From UKL13-2 sp947085425 (GTDB taxonomy: Bacteria; Pseudomonadota; Gammaproteobacteria; Burkholderiales; Usitatibacteraceae), in contig CAMTWK010000018.1 in the NCBI GenBank assembly GCA_947085425.1, positions 1-64,000 on the forward strand: a stretch of DNA of 64,000 nucleotides, given 5' to 3'. The notes under the pieces were generated by a model. It ran no database searches, was not told where the DNA came from, and saw nothing but the letters and a program-made list of their open reading frames with translations. Positions 15,963 through 23,983 of this stretch are shown piece by piece. A program made the position numbers and the translations under genes. Numbering within the stretch: the first letter of the stretch is position 1; each line of letters opens with the position of its first letter.

Positions 15963-16976
15963 ATGCAATCAAACGATTTTGAAGACGACGATTATAGCCC
16001 AGTGATGCCTCGAAACGTCACCGGTGTGCCACATACGGGTGATGTGGTGGAGGTGAAGGTGCCATTAAGCCTCGCGGGAAGCCGTTTCGACGCGACTTTG
16101 GCGAGTTTGTTCCCCGATCATTCGCGCAGCAGACTGGCTGTTTTGGTGAAATCGGGTGATATTCGCCTGAATGGTGAGATCGCCACGCCCAAAACCAAAG
16201 TCATGGGCACCGAATTGATACAAGCCAATATCAAGCCACGTGATGAAGACAATGCTTTTCAGGCCGAAGACTTGCCGCTGAATGTGGTGTTTGAAGACGA
16301 TGATATTGTTGTCATCAACAAACCACCCAATCTGGTGGTGCATCCGGCGGTCGGCAATTGGTCTGGAACGGTGTTGAATGGCATTTTGTATCGCTACCCT
16401 GAAACCATGCATGTGCCGCGCGCGGGAATTGTGCACCGACTCGATAAAGACACCAGTGGACTAATGGTGATCGCCCGCAATGAAGTGGCCCAGTTGGCGT
16501 TGGTGAGACAGTTGCAGGCGCATACCGTGTCGCGCCGTTACGCCGCGTTGGTGCGCGGGCAGGTATTGACCGATGGCACAGTCGATGCGCCGATTGGACG
16601 GCACCCGCGTGAACGCGTCAAGATGTCTGTGGTGAATAGTCTGGGGCCCGGCAAACCCGCCATCACCCATTACCGTGCCGAAGAAATATTCACTTTTCAC
16701 ACTTTGCTCGAATGCAAACTCGAAACCGGACGCACCCATCAAATCCGCGTGCATATGGCGTCGATCGGCTTTCCGCTGGAAGGGGATAGTGTCTATGGCA
16801 AGGGAGTCAAAGGCTTGTCGCCGTTGTTGCATGACGCTGTCACCCTGTTGGGGCGGCAGGCACTACACGCCAAGGCGCTGGCATTTGAACACCCGAAAAC
16901 AAGAGAATTGGTTTCATTCAAGGCACCCATTCCGGACGATATGCAGGCCTTGATTGCGGCGGTCGCGGAAGTCTAG
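15963..16976 (+). CDS. rluD: 23S rRNA pseudouridine synthase RluD
   Basis: RluD makes pseudouridines 1911, 1915 and 1917 in helix 69 of 23S rRNA. The 337-residue protein has an acidic start, an S4 RNA-binding domain (SRSRLAVLVKSGDIRLNG) and the catalytic motif HRLDKDTSG at 158-166, with the nucleophilic aspartate at 161. RTHQIRVHMASIGFPLEGD completes the RluA-family core. ATG 15963 was chosen over an earlier in-frame start inside bamD. Its TAG overlaps the pgeF start by one base. Confidence 0.92.
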   Translation: MQSNDFEDDDYSPVMPRNVTGVPHTGDVVEVKVPLSLAGSRFDATLASLFPDHSRSRLAVLVKSGDIRLNGEIATPKTKVMGTELIQANIKPRDEDNAFQAEDLPLNVVFEDDDIVVINKPPNLVVHPAVGNWSGTVLNGILYRYPETMHVPRAGIVHRLDKDTSGLMVIARNEVAQLALVRQLQAHTVSRRYAALVRGQVLTDGTVDAPIGRHPRERVKMSVVNSLGPGKPAITHYRAEEIFTFHTLLECKLETGRTHQIRVHMASIGFPLEGDSVYGKGVKGLSPLLHDAVTLLGRQALHAKALAFEHPKTRELVSFKAPIPDDMQALIAAVAEV

Positions 16977-17743
16977 TGTTGACGCTTTCCGACTGTATTG
17001 TGCCCGATTGGCCCGCGCCGAAAAATGTGCGATCGGTGTTTACCACCCGTATCGGCGGGGTCAGTCTCGGTGCGCTGGCGGGATTAAATTTGGGAAAAAG
17101 TGTTGGTGATGATCCTCTCGCCGTGGCTGAAAATCGCCGCCGGGTCGAACAACTCATTGGTTTTCCGCCGCGATGGATGAGCCAGGTGCATGGTGTGTCG
17201 GTGGCGGATTTGGATGCGATCGACGCTCTGCAAGCCATCACCGCCGACTCTGCCTTCTCACGCCAATCTGGCAGGGTCTGCACCGCGATGGTGGCGGATT
17301 GTCTGCCGGTGTTGTTTACCGATCTGGGTGGCACCGTGGTTGCCGCCGTCCACGCCGGTTGGCGCGGCTTGGCTGCCGGAGTGATTGAGGCGACCATCCA
17401 ATCGATGCACGTCGCCCCGGCAAATTTGCTGGCATGGATGGGGCCGGCCATCGGCCCAGAAAAATTTGAAGTGGGCATCGACGTGCGAGACACGTTTGTG
17501 GCGCTGGATACGGCCACATCATGCGCGTTTCATCCCATTGTTGGCAGCCATCATCAAAAATTTCTGGCGGATATATTTAAGCTGGCGCGCTTGCGGTTAT
17601 CGGCAGCCGGAATCGCGGAAACACACATTTATGGCGGCGGATTATGTACGGTGAGTGATCCCGAGCGATTTTTTTCCCACCGGCGCGAGGGCAAGTCCGG
17701 ATTGCCATCCGGACGGATGGCGGCATTTATTCATTTGGCGTAA
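16976..17743 (+). CDS. pgeF: Peptidoglycan editing factor PgeF (YfiH/laccase-domain)
   Basis: This 255-residue protein belongs to the DUF152/YfiH family, shown in Escherichia coli to keep L-serine out of the peptidoglycan precursor and earlier called polyphenol oxidase. Metal-ligand motifs are visible: QVHGVSVADLDA, CTAMVADCLPVLF and HAGWRGL (from residue 126). The start is GTG at 16976, one base inside the rluD stop; TTG at 16979 is an alternative. The coupling to rluD is widely conserved. Confidence 0.88.
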   Translation: MLTLSDCIVPDWPAPKNVRSVFTTRIGGVSLGALAGLNLGKSVGDDPLAVAENRRRVEQLIGFPPRWMSQVHGVSVADLDAIDALQAITADSAFSRQSGRVCTAMVADCLPVLFTDLGGTVVAAVHAGWRGLAAGVIEATIQSMHVAPANLLAWMGPAIGPEKFEVGIDVRDTFVALDTATSCAFHPIVGSHHQKFLADIFKLARLRLSAAGIAETHIYGGGLCTVSDPERFFSHRREGKSGLPSGRMAAFIHLA

Positions 17744-17868
17744 AAATGCCGCATCGGGTTGCAGGCGTGAATGTTAGAATGTTGCAATCGAGTTGCATTA
17801 ATTGATGCGTCGATACTCGAATGGTTGGTCGGGCTGTTTAGCCAACCTGATCAAGATCAAAATAACCC

Positions 17869-18708
17869 ATGACACTTCTTTATATTATTACCGCCGCGCT
17901 TGCCGGTGGCATTATTTCCGTCACCCTCGCGGCGTTGGTTGCGTGGCGGGTCCAGCCACGGCTGATCCCATTGTTTGTCAGTTATGCGGTGGGTGCGCTG
18001 TTGGCAGTCGTATTCCTGGATCTGCTGCCGCATATTTTTGAAACCACCACCGAATATCACAAAGTTGCCGCTTGGATAATGGCGGGCATTCTCGGCTTTT
18101 TTGTGCTGGAAAAAATGGTGTTATGGCGCCATAGCCACGATCATGGCGCACAATTTGCCACGCTGGCTGAGCCTGGCAGCCCACCAACTAAATCGTCGCA
18201 TGCTGATCATGGCCATCATCACCATCATGGCGCGCCCGGTGACGTGGCCCATGGCAATGCATCGTCCGCGTGGATGATCATCATCGGTGACAGCTTTCAT
18301 AATTTCACCGACGGCCTGGTGATTGCCGCAGCGTTTGTCGCCGATGTCCGCCTGGGTATCCTCACCTCGGTTGCCATCATCGCCCACGAATTACCGCAAG
18401 AGTTGGGTGATTTTATGGTGCTGATTCACTCCGGCATGTCTAAACGTCGGGCGTTATTCTGGAATATGGTGTCGAGCCTGGCGACCTTGGTGGGCGCGGT
18501 GCTGGCTTATTTTTTGCTGCAGGAACTCGAAGCCTACTCGTATATATTTCTGTGCCTCGCCGCGGCCAGCATGATGTATGTGGCGATCGCGGATTTGATT
18601 CCAGGTCTACACCGGCGTACCTCGTTGCGCGATTCGCTGGCGCAATTTGCACTAATCGGTCTTGGTATTGGCTCGATCTTGTTGGTCCATTTTTTGATCG
18701 GCCACTGA
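17869..18708 (+). CDS. ZIP-family divalent metal transporter
   Basis: A 279-residue inner-membrane protein of the ZIP family, which moves zinc or iron into the cytoplasm. About eight hydrophobic segments are present. A histidine-rich loop (HADHGHHHHHGAPGDVAHG, about residues 108-126) lies between segments III and IV. The metal path is marked by GDSFHNFTDG in helix IV and HELPQELGD in helix V; the usual second histidine of HEXPHE is glutamine here. The 3' end overlaps a convergent small gene by 57 bases. Confidence 0.88.
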   Translation: MTLLYIITAALAGGIISVTLAALVAWRVQPRLIPLFVSYAVGALLAVVFLDLLPHIFETTTEYHKVAAWIMAGILGFFVLEKMVLWRHSHDHGAQFATLAEPGSPPTKSSHADHGHHHHHGAPGDVAHGNASSAWMIIIGDSFHNFTDGLVIAAAFVADVRLGILTSVAIIAHELPQELGDFMVLIHSGMSKRRALFWNMVSSLATLVGAVLAYFLLQELEAYSYIFLCLAAASMMYVAIADLIPGLHRRTSLRDSLAQFALIGLGIGSILLVHFLIGH

Positions 18709-18924
18709 TTCGTCGATTGCGTCGACAGTGAGCTCCTTCGGCCGCTGATTGAGACGATGTTTGGCCGTCCGTCGCGCGCGGCCTACGCCACCAAATAACC
18801 AGAATAACAACGCGCTTGGCAGTAAACCAAAAAACAGTAGGGTCATGATCGCCGCAGTCAAGTTGCTTTCGGTGGCTGCCATCAGTACTACAACGTACAA
18901 CCAGGCAATGATGATGATATACAT
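18652..18924 (-). CDS. Small two-helix membrane protein
   Basis: A 90-residue protein with two hydrophobic segments (MYIIIIAWLYVVVLMAATES and IMTLLFFGLLPSALLFWLFG), an arginine-rich stretch and an acidic tail. This layout is common among uncharacterised small membrane proteins of betaproteobacteria. The start at 18924 places the first helix at the N-terminus; an in-frame ATG at 18978 would add 18 residues. The last 57 bases overlap the end of the ZIP gene on the other strand. Function unknown. Confidence 0.6.
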   Translation of the reverse strand: MYIIIIAWLYVVVLMAATESNLTAAIMTLLFFGLLPSALLFWLFGGVGRARRTAKHRLNQRPKELTVDAIDESVADQKMDQQDRANTKTD

Positions 18925-19070
18925 TTTGGAATTTGGGTTGAATTGATAAAGTAAATTCGCTCGGCGCACATTGGCCATCTTGACCACGCGCCTACAGGCG
19001 TGCACAGTTTGATTTTCAGTGCCAAAATAGTCGCTGACAACGATACCGTGCATATTAACCAACTAAAACA

Positions 19071-20597
19071 ATGCCAGCCAACAATCCCCCCAATATTCCC
19101 GAAATGATGGCGGCGATGCAGGTTTCCAGCGCCGACGACAAACGATTTGCCAGCCAGGCGTGGCAGGCACAACCGCCATTCAAAATGCTCGCCGATGCTT
19201 ATCTGGCAACCAGCCACGCGCTGGTGAAGAGCCTGGATGCGTCGGTGTTGGCACCGGAGGAAAAAAAGCGCGCACATTTTTTTCTGAAACAATATCTGGA
19301 CGCGGTTGCGCCCTCCAACTTTTTGGCGACCAATCCGGACGCACTGAAACTGGCCATTGATAGCAAAGGCGAATCGATTCGCGGCGGCATCAAAAATTTG
19401 CAGGAAGACGTTGGTCGGGGGCAGGTCTCGATTACCGATCAGACTGCATTTAAGGTGGGCGAAAACATCGCTGTGTCGCCCGGTGACGTGGTGTTTGAAA
19501 ATGAAATTTTCCAGCTGATTCAGTATGCGCCGATCACCAAAGAAGTATTTGTGCGGCCGTTGTTGTTGGTGCCGCCATGTATCAACAAGTTTTATATTCT
19601 CGATCTGACACCAGAAAATTCCTTTATTCGTTATGCGGTAGCACAGGGCCACACGGTATTTGTAATGTCGTGGCGCAACGTAAACAAAGACCTCGGCCAT
19701 CTGACCTGGGATGACTACATCGCCAATGGGGTGATCAAGGCAATTGATACCGTACGCGTGATTACCAATGTCGAAAAAATCAATGCATTGGGATTCTGCG
19801 TCGGCGGCACCTTGCTGGCGTGTGCGTTGGCGGTGTTACGTCGATTGGGCCATGATGTCGTTGAAAGTGTGACGATGTTGACCACCTTTATTGATTTCAC
19901 CGACGTGGGTGAAATTGACGTTTATATCGATGATGCATTTTTAGCCAAACGCGAACGCGAGGTCGGTGCAGGCGGTATCGTCAATGGCGCCGAATTGGCG
20001 CTGGCATTTTCGTCGTTGCGCGCCAATGATTTGATTTGGAGCTACGTGGTCAGCAATTATTTAAAAGGGTCCAAACCGCCCGCGTTTGATTTGCTTTATT
20101 GGAATACGGACAGCACCAATCTGCCGGGCCCGTGGTATTGCTGGTATTTACGACACACCTACGTGGAAAATAATCTCGCCAAACCGGACAAGGTTTCGGT
20201 TTGTGGCGTGCCGGTTGATATGAGTTATGTTGATATGCCGGGATTTATATTGGCAACCAAGGAAGATCATATTGTGCCTTGGCGTTCGGCCTATGCCAGT
20301 GCGGCGTGTTTGAGTGGCGAGGTTGAGTTTGTGCTGGGTGCCTCCGGTCATATTGCCGGTGTGGTCAATCCGGCGCACAAAAATAAACGCAATTACTGGA
20401 CGGGTGGCGATGTCGACCTCACACCAGACGAGTGGATGAAAACCGCAGCTGAAGTCCCCGGCAGTTGGTGGGCACGATGGTCTGAATGGCTGGCCGATTT
20501 TGGGGGCCGTAAAATTGCCGCCCGCAGTACGCCCGGCAATGCCGATTTTCCAGCCATCGAAGCCGCGCCCGGTCGATACGTGCTGGAAAAATCCTGA
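19071..20597 (+). CDS. phaC: Polyhydroxyalkanoate synthase, class I type
   Basis: PhaC polymerises (R)-3-hydroxyacyl-CoA into PHA at the granule surface. The lipase-like box GFCVGGT carries the nucleophile Cys243. The partner aspartate appears in EDHIVPWRS and the histidine in GASGHIAGVVNP. At 508 residues it is about 80 shorter than the Cupriavidus necator enzyme (589, nucleophile Cys319). Almost all of the difference lies before the catalytic Cys, so the N-terminal region is reduced. An in-frame stop at 19056-19058 rules out a longer start. It precedes phaB by 79 bases. Confidence 0.93.
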   Translation: MPANNPPNIPEMMAAMQVSSADDKRFASQAWQAQPPFKMLADAYLATSHALVKSLDASVLAPEEKKRAHFFLKQYLDAVAPSNFLATNPDALKLAIDSKGESIRGGIKNLQEDVGRGQVSITDQTAFKVGENIAVSPGDVVFENEIFQLIQYAPITKEVFVRPLLLVPPCINKFYILDLTPENSFIRYAVAQGHTVFVMSWRNVNKDLGHLTWDDYIANGVIKAIDTVRVITNVEKINALGFCVGGTLLACALAVLRRLGHDVVESVTMLTTFIDFTDVGEIDVYIDDAFLAKREREVGAGGIVNGAELALAFSSLRANDLIWSYVVSNYLKGSKPPAFDLLYWNTDSTNLPGPWYCWYLRHTYVENNLAKPDKVSVCGVPVDMSYVDMPGFILATKEDHIVPWRSAYASAACLSGEVEFVLGASGHIAGVVNPAHKNKRNYWTGGDVDLTPDEWMKTAAEVPGSWWARWSEWLADFGGRKIAARSTPGNADFPAIEAAPGRYVLEKS

Positions 20598-20676
20598 TTG
20601 CTGCACTGCGGTGCCGTTTAGAGGGCAATCGCCGTAAACTGGGCGCTCAAATTCAAATCTGAACAGGAGATTGGTT

Positions 20677-21426
20677 ATGGCCGCAACACAGCGAATTGCA
20701 TTGGTCACGGGTGGTATGGGTGGCCTCGGTGAAGCCATTTGTATGAAACTTGCGCGAATGGGCATTAAAGTCGTGGTCACCTATTCGCCGTCCAATACCA
20801 AATCCTCCGAATGGCTCAAGGATATGGCCAGTCGTGATTATCATATCCATGCTTACGCTGCAGACGTATCCAATTTCGATTCCTGCGCGACTGCAATCGA
20901 TTTGATTCAGCGGGAAGTCGGACCCATTGATATTCTGATCAACAACGCCGGCATCACCCGCGACATGACGTTCAAAAAAATGACCAAAATCGATTGGGAT
21001 GCGGTCATCGATACCAATCTGGACAGCGTTTTTAATATGAGCAAGCCGATTGTTGATGGCATGGTGACCCGCGGTTGGGGACGGGTGATTAATGTGTCAT
21101 CGGTTAATGGACAAAAGGGTGCCTTTGGTCAAACCAACTATTCGGCTGCGAAAGCCGGTATGCATGGCTTTACCAAAGCGCTGGCACTGGAAGTGGCCAA
21201 AAAGGGCGTGACCGTCAACACCATTTCGCCCGGCTATATCGGCACACAAATGGTCACCGCCATCGCCGAAGATATTTTGAATTCGAAAATTATTCCGCAA
21301 ATTCCGATCGGCCGATTGGGCAAACCCGAGGAGGTGGCGGGGCTGTGTGCCTATCTCGCTTCCGATGAGGCGGCGTTTATTACCGGCGCAAATATCGCCA
21401 TTAATGGCGGCCAGCACATGCAGTAA
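20677..21426 (+). CDS. phaB: Acetoacetyl-CoA reductase
   Basis: PhaB reduces acetoacetyl-CoA to (R)-3-hydroxybutyryl-CoA, the PHA monomer. The 249-residue short-chain dehydrogenase has the NADPH-binding TGGMGGLGEAI, NNAGITRD, the catalytic serine in NVSSVNGQKGAFGQ and the YSAAKAG Tyr-Lys pair. The ATG at 20677 has AGGAGA six bases upstream, so it was preferred to TTG 20671. No beta-ketothiolase (phaA) gene is present in the window. Confidence 0.92.
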   Translation: MAATQRIALVTGGMGGLGEAICMKLARMGIKVVVTYSPSNTKSSEWLKDMASRDYHIHAYAADVSNFDSCATAIDLIQREVGPIDILINNAGITRDMTFKKMTKIDWDAVIDTNLDSVFNMSKPIVDGMVTRGWGRVINVSSVNGQKGAFGQTNYSAAKAGMHGFTKALALEVAKKGVTVNTISPGYIGTQMVTAIAEDILNSKIIPQIPIGRLGKPEEVAGLCAYLASDEAAFITGANIAINGGQHMQ

Positions 21427-21431
21427 GCCAT

Positions 21432-21473
21432 CATTCAAATGCGGCGCATCGTCATCGCGACGCGTTTGAAATG
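21432..21473. terminator. Imperfect hairpin between convergent phaB genes
   Basis: CATTCAAATGCG (21432-21443) can pair with CGCGTTTGAAATG (21461-21473) with one bulge and one mismatch. The loop contains further G+C pairs. The position between convergent genes suggests a two-way terminator, but neither side has a strong T tract. Confidence 0.4.
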
Positions 21474-21480
21474 GTTGTTG

Positions 21481-22227
21481 TTATTGGTAGAGGTGGACGC
21501 CGCCGTTTACCGATAAATTCACGCCGGTAATGTAGCTCGACGATTCGCTCGCCAAAAACGCCACCGCGCTGGCGATATCTTCGGGGACTCCCATGCGTTG
21601 GGTCGGGATCGAATGGATGACCTCTTGCCGCGCCGATTCCGGCATCGCCTGGGTCATCGCCGTATCTATAAAACCAGGTGACACCGTGTTGACCGTGATG
21701 CCTTTTTTGGCCACTTCGAGTGCCAATGCTTTGGTGAAGCCGAGAATTCCGGCCTTGGCTGCGGCGTAATTGGTCTGTCCAAATGCTCCCTTGACACCGT
21801 TGACACTGGAAATATTGATGATGCGTCCCCAGCCACGGGTCACCATGCCTTCAATCACTTGTTTGGTGACATTAAAAGCACTGTCCAGATTGGTGGACAT
21901 GACCGCGCGCCATTGGTCGACTGTCATTTTGCGAAAGCTCGCATCACGGGTGATGCCCGCACAGTTGACCAGTATTGCGACCGGACCATATTTTTTTTCA
22001 ATTTCGATGATCATCGCCACACTCGCGGCAAAATCGCTGACGTCGCCATGGATGGATGCGCAGCAATCACCGCCATACCCGGCGGCGGACATGGCGGCAT
22101 GCCATGCTTTTTCGGAGTCGTCGACAATAAAATTGGCGATCACAAAACAACCATCGGCCGCCAGACGTTTGGAGATGCCGGTGCCGATGCCTCCGACCCC
22201 GCCGGTAATAAGTGCGATTTTTTTCAT
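21481..22227 (-). CDS. Second acetoacetyl-CoA reductase (PhaB-like)
   Basis: A 248-residue paralogue of the phaB product at 20677-21426, facing it. It keeps TGGVGGIGTGI, NCAGITRDASF, ISSVNGVKGAFGQ and YAAAKAG. Sequence divergence from the first copy is clear, for example CFVIANFIVDDSEKAW against KVVVTYSPSNTKSSEW, so it is not a recent duplication. The start at 22227 begins the NAD(P)-binding strand; an upstream frame adds 16 basic residues that run into the phasin terminator. It may serve other growth conditions or prefer another acyl chain. Confidence 0.88.
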   Translation of the reverse strand: MKKIALITGGVGGIGTGISKRLAADGCFVIANFIVDDSEKAWHAAMSAAGYGGDCCASIHGDVSDFAASVAMIIEIEKKYGPVAILVNCAGITRDASFRKMTVDQWRAVMSTNLDSAFNVTKQVIEGMVTRGWGRIINISSVNGVKGAFGQTNYAAAKAGILGFTKALALEVAKKGITVNTVSPGFIDTAMTQAMPESARQEVIHSIPTQRMGVPEDIASAVAFLASESSSYITGVNLSVNGGVHLYQ

Positions 22228-22284
22228 GTATTTTTTCGAGTTGGTTTTAACAGCAGGCGGTATTTTAGCGGCCACAAAGAAAAA

Positions 22285-22310
22285 GCCCCAAGGGAATCAT
22301 CCCTTGGGGC
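22285..22310 (-). terminator. Strong Rho-independent terminator of the phasin gene
   Basis: The stem GCCCCAAGGG (22285-22294) and CCCTTGGGGC (22301-22310) has a 6-base loop. On the minus strand it is followed by TTTTTCTTTG. It lies 36 bases beyond the phasin stop, so the phasin gene makes its own short, probably abundant, transcript. Confidence 0.9.
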
Positions 22311-22346
22311 CAAGTCCCTAACAAACTGTTAAGGAGGAGGAGACGA

Positions 22347-22904
22347 TTACTTACGCTTTGAAGCAGGCTTGGTTGCCTTCTCAGCATTGTCGGTGGCCGC
22401 TTTGAACGCGGTGTCGGCAAATGCGGTCGCTTGTTTGGTGGCTTTTGAAATGCTATCGGTTGCGGCGGTCGATGCGGCCAGACCATTTTTGATGGCGGCA
22501 ATAAACACATCCGAGCCGGCTGGTGCAGATTTTGCAACCTTGTCCAGATTATCAACAACCGACTTTTGGAATTGGCCGACACGCTCTTCAACCAGGGCGC
22601 TGTACTGTGCCTGTGCATTGGCGGCGGCGTTGTAAAAATTCTTGCTGTAACCCATCATGAATTCCATGCCGACTTCAGCAGCACCGGTGCGCAACGAGTT
22701 CAGGTCTTGCGCGTCTTTAACGGTCGAAACTGCTTTTACGTTCCTGGCAGTGACGTCAAAGCTGGTTTTGATGGCTTCCATGTTCAATGCCATCAGGTGC
22801 TCGGTGCTGGCCAGACCAACTTGTGCAAATTTCATTGCGGCATCGACAGTGGATATTGAAAAGTCACCGAATTGTTCGGTAGTGGCGTTGTTAAATGTGT
22901 TCAT
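22347..22904 (-). CDS. Phasin family PHA-granule protein
   Basis: Phasins coat PHA granules and control their size and number. This 185-residue protein is helical and low in cysteine. Its N-terminal half (FAQVGLASTEHLMALNMEAI) matches Phasin_2, and its Ala/Thr/Lys-rich C-terminus ends TKPASKRK. A consensus GGAGG lies six bases before the ATG, suggesting strong translation, and a strong terminator follows. PhaR, encoded divergently 369 bases away, normally represses such genes until PHA granules titrate it. Confidence 0.9.
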   Translation of the reverse strand: MNTFNNATTEQFGDFSISTVDAAMKFAQVGLASTEHLMALNMEAIKTSFDVTARNVKAVSTVKDAQDLNSLRTGAAEVGMEFMMGYSKNFYNAAANAQAQYSALVEERVGQFQKSVVDNLDKVAKSAPAGSDVFIAAIKNGLAASTAATDSISKATKQATAFADTAFKAATDNAEKATKPASKRK

Positions 22905-23273
22905 GTAGAACCTCCAAATCAGGTAAATAAATTAATGGAGCAGCTTACCTTGAATTCGTTGATATGCTGCGCTGCACAAAACCTATATTAGGCTCAGAAA
23001 GATGCGATGTCAAGAAAAAATTGTGCGGCGCACCATAATTCCGCCGAGCTGGCGGCGGATGGCTGAAAACGGCGAAAAATGCTAACATATTCAATGTGAT
23101 AATGGTTCAGGTGGCATTCACTGTTACACGCCAGTTTGTGCCCCGCCGCAAAGTCAGGTCATCGCGTTATTGATTATATTGCCACCCATTTTGTGTACTG
23201 CAACACGGGAAAATTGCCACCAAAGTGGCAAATAAATTCCTGGTATGCGGCGTTATTCCACTGAGGAGCCATC
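22905..23273. promoter_or_regulatory. Divergent phasin/phaR control region
   Basis: This 369-bp gap separates divergent phasin and phaR genes and must hold both promoters. TTGCCAC-CAAA-GTGGCAA (23214-23231) is a perfect stem-loop upstream of phaR, and TTGCCACC recurs at about 23178. Near the phasin side, TGCTGCGCTGCAC is TGC-rich, as PhaR targets are in some species. Which of these is the PhaR site is not decided by the sequence. Confidence 0.5.
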
Positions 23274-23921
23274 ATGGCACGCGTCATTAAAAAATACCCC
23301 AATCGCCGTTTGTATGACACCGAAACCAGTGCCTACATCACCCTGGCAGAAATCAAACAATTTGTGCTGAGCCAAGAAGCGTTTGTGGTGCAAGACGCCC
23401 GCAGTGGCGAAGATTTGACCCGCAGCATCTTGTTGCAGGTCATTCTTGAGGAAGAATCAGGTGGGGTACCGATGTTCACAGCCGACATGCTCGCCAACAT
23501 CATTCGTTATTACGGGCATTCCATGCAGGGCCTGATGGGCAGTTATTTGGAGCGCTCGATCGGCGCATTTCATGAAGCACAAAAGAAATTTCAAGAACAA
23601 TCGTCCACCCTGTACGGGGCGGCACCTGCCTTTAAGCCGGATGCTTGGGTGCAAATGGTGCCGGGTCTGACCGGGATCGGTGCGGCCGGTGCAGGCAATG
23701 CGCTGGGCGACTTCATCGAAAAAGGTACCTCAAGCGTAATTGGCATGCAGGAAGAACTACGCAAACAAGCCATGCAAATGTTTTCCGCATTCCCGTATGC
23801 CGCCCCGGGTGGAAACACCCAATCGGCAGCGAATGACGCCAAGAACGATGGCAAAAACGACCCATCGTCCTCAGCCAAGGCCGGCAAGCCCGCGCCCAAG
23901 CGCAAGAAAAAAGCCTCCTGA
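23274..23921 (+). CDS. phaR: PHA synthesis regulator PhaR
   Basis: PhaR is a DNA-binding repressor that also binds PHA and so senses granule formation. The 215-residue protein begins VIKKYPNRRLYDTETSAYIT, the hallmark PHB/PHA accumulation regulator DNA-binding domain. A second conserved block around ILEEESGGVPMFTADMLANI follows. The C-terminus is Ala/Lys-rich and ends in a basic run. GAGGAG precedes the ATG by a normal spacing. Likely targets are the divergent phasin gene and phaR itself. Confidence 0.93.
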   Translation: MARVIKKYPNRRLYDTETSAYITLAEIKQFVLSQEAFVVQDARSGEDLTRSILLQVILEEESGGVPMFTADMLANIIRYYGHSMQGLMGSYLERSIGAFHEAQKKFQEQSSTLYGAAPAFKPDAWVQMVPGLTGIGAAGAGNALGDFIEKGTSSVIGMQEELRKQAMQMFSAFPYAAPGGNTQSAANDAKNDGKNDPSSSAKAGKPAPKRKKKAS

Positions 23922-23951
23922 ACGCAACTGCCTGCAAGCCTGCAACTGCGT
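23921..23951 (+). terminator. Possible terminator after phaR
   Basis: AACGCAACTGC and GCAACTGCGTT (23921-23931 and 23941-23951) form an imperfect stem around a 9-base loop, followed by TTTTCC. It begins at the phaR stop codon. Two central mismatches weaken it. Confidence 0.35.
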
Positions 23952-23983
23952 TTTCCGAACCTCTAGTCAATAAGTCGTTGTCC

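Noticed and set aside
18121..18387. Histidine- and methionine-rich frame opposite the ZIP gene
   Set aside because: It is a mirror of the His-rich loop codons of the ZIP transporter and has no start signal.
23214..23231. Stem-loop before phaR considered as a terminator
   Set aside because: No T tract follows and no gene ends nearby on that strand; a regulatory site is the better reading.
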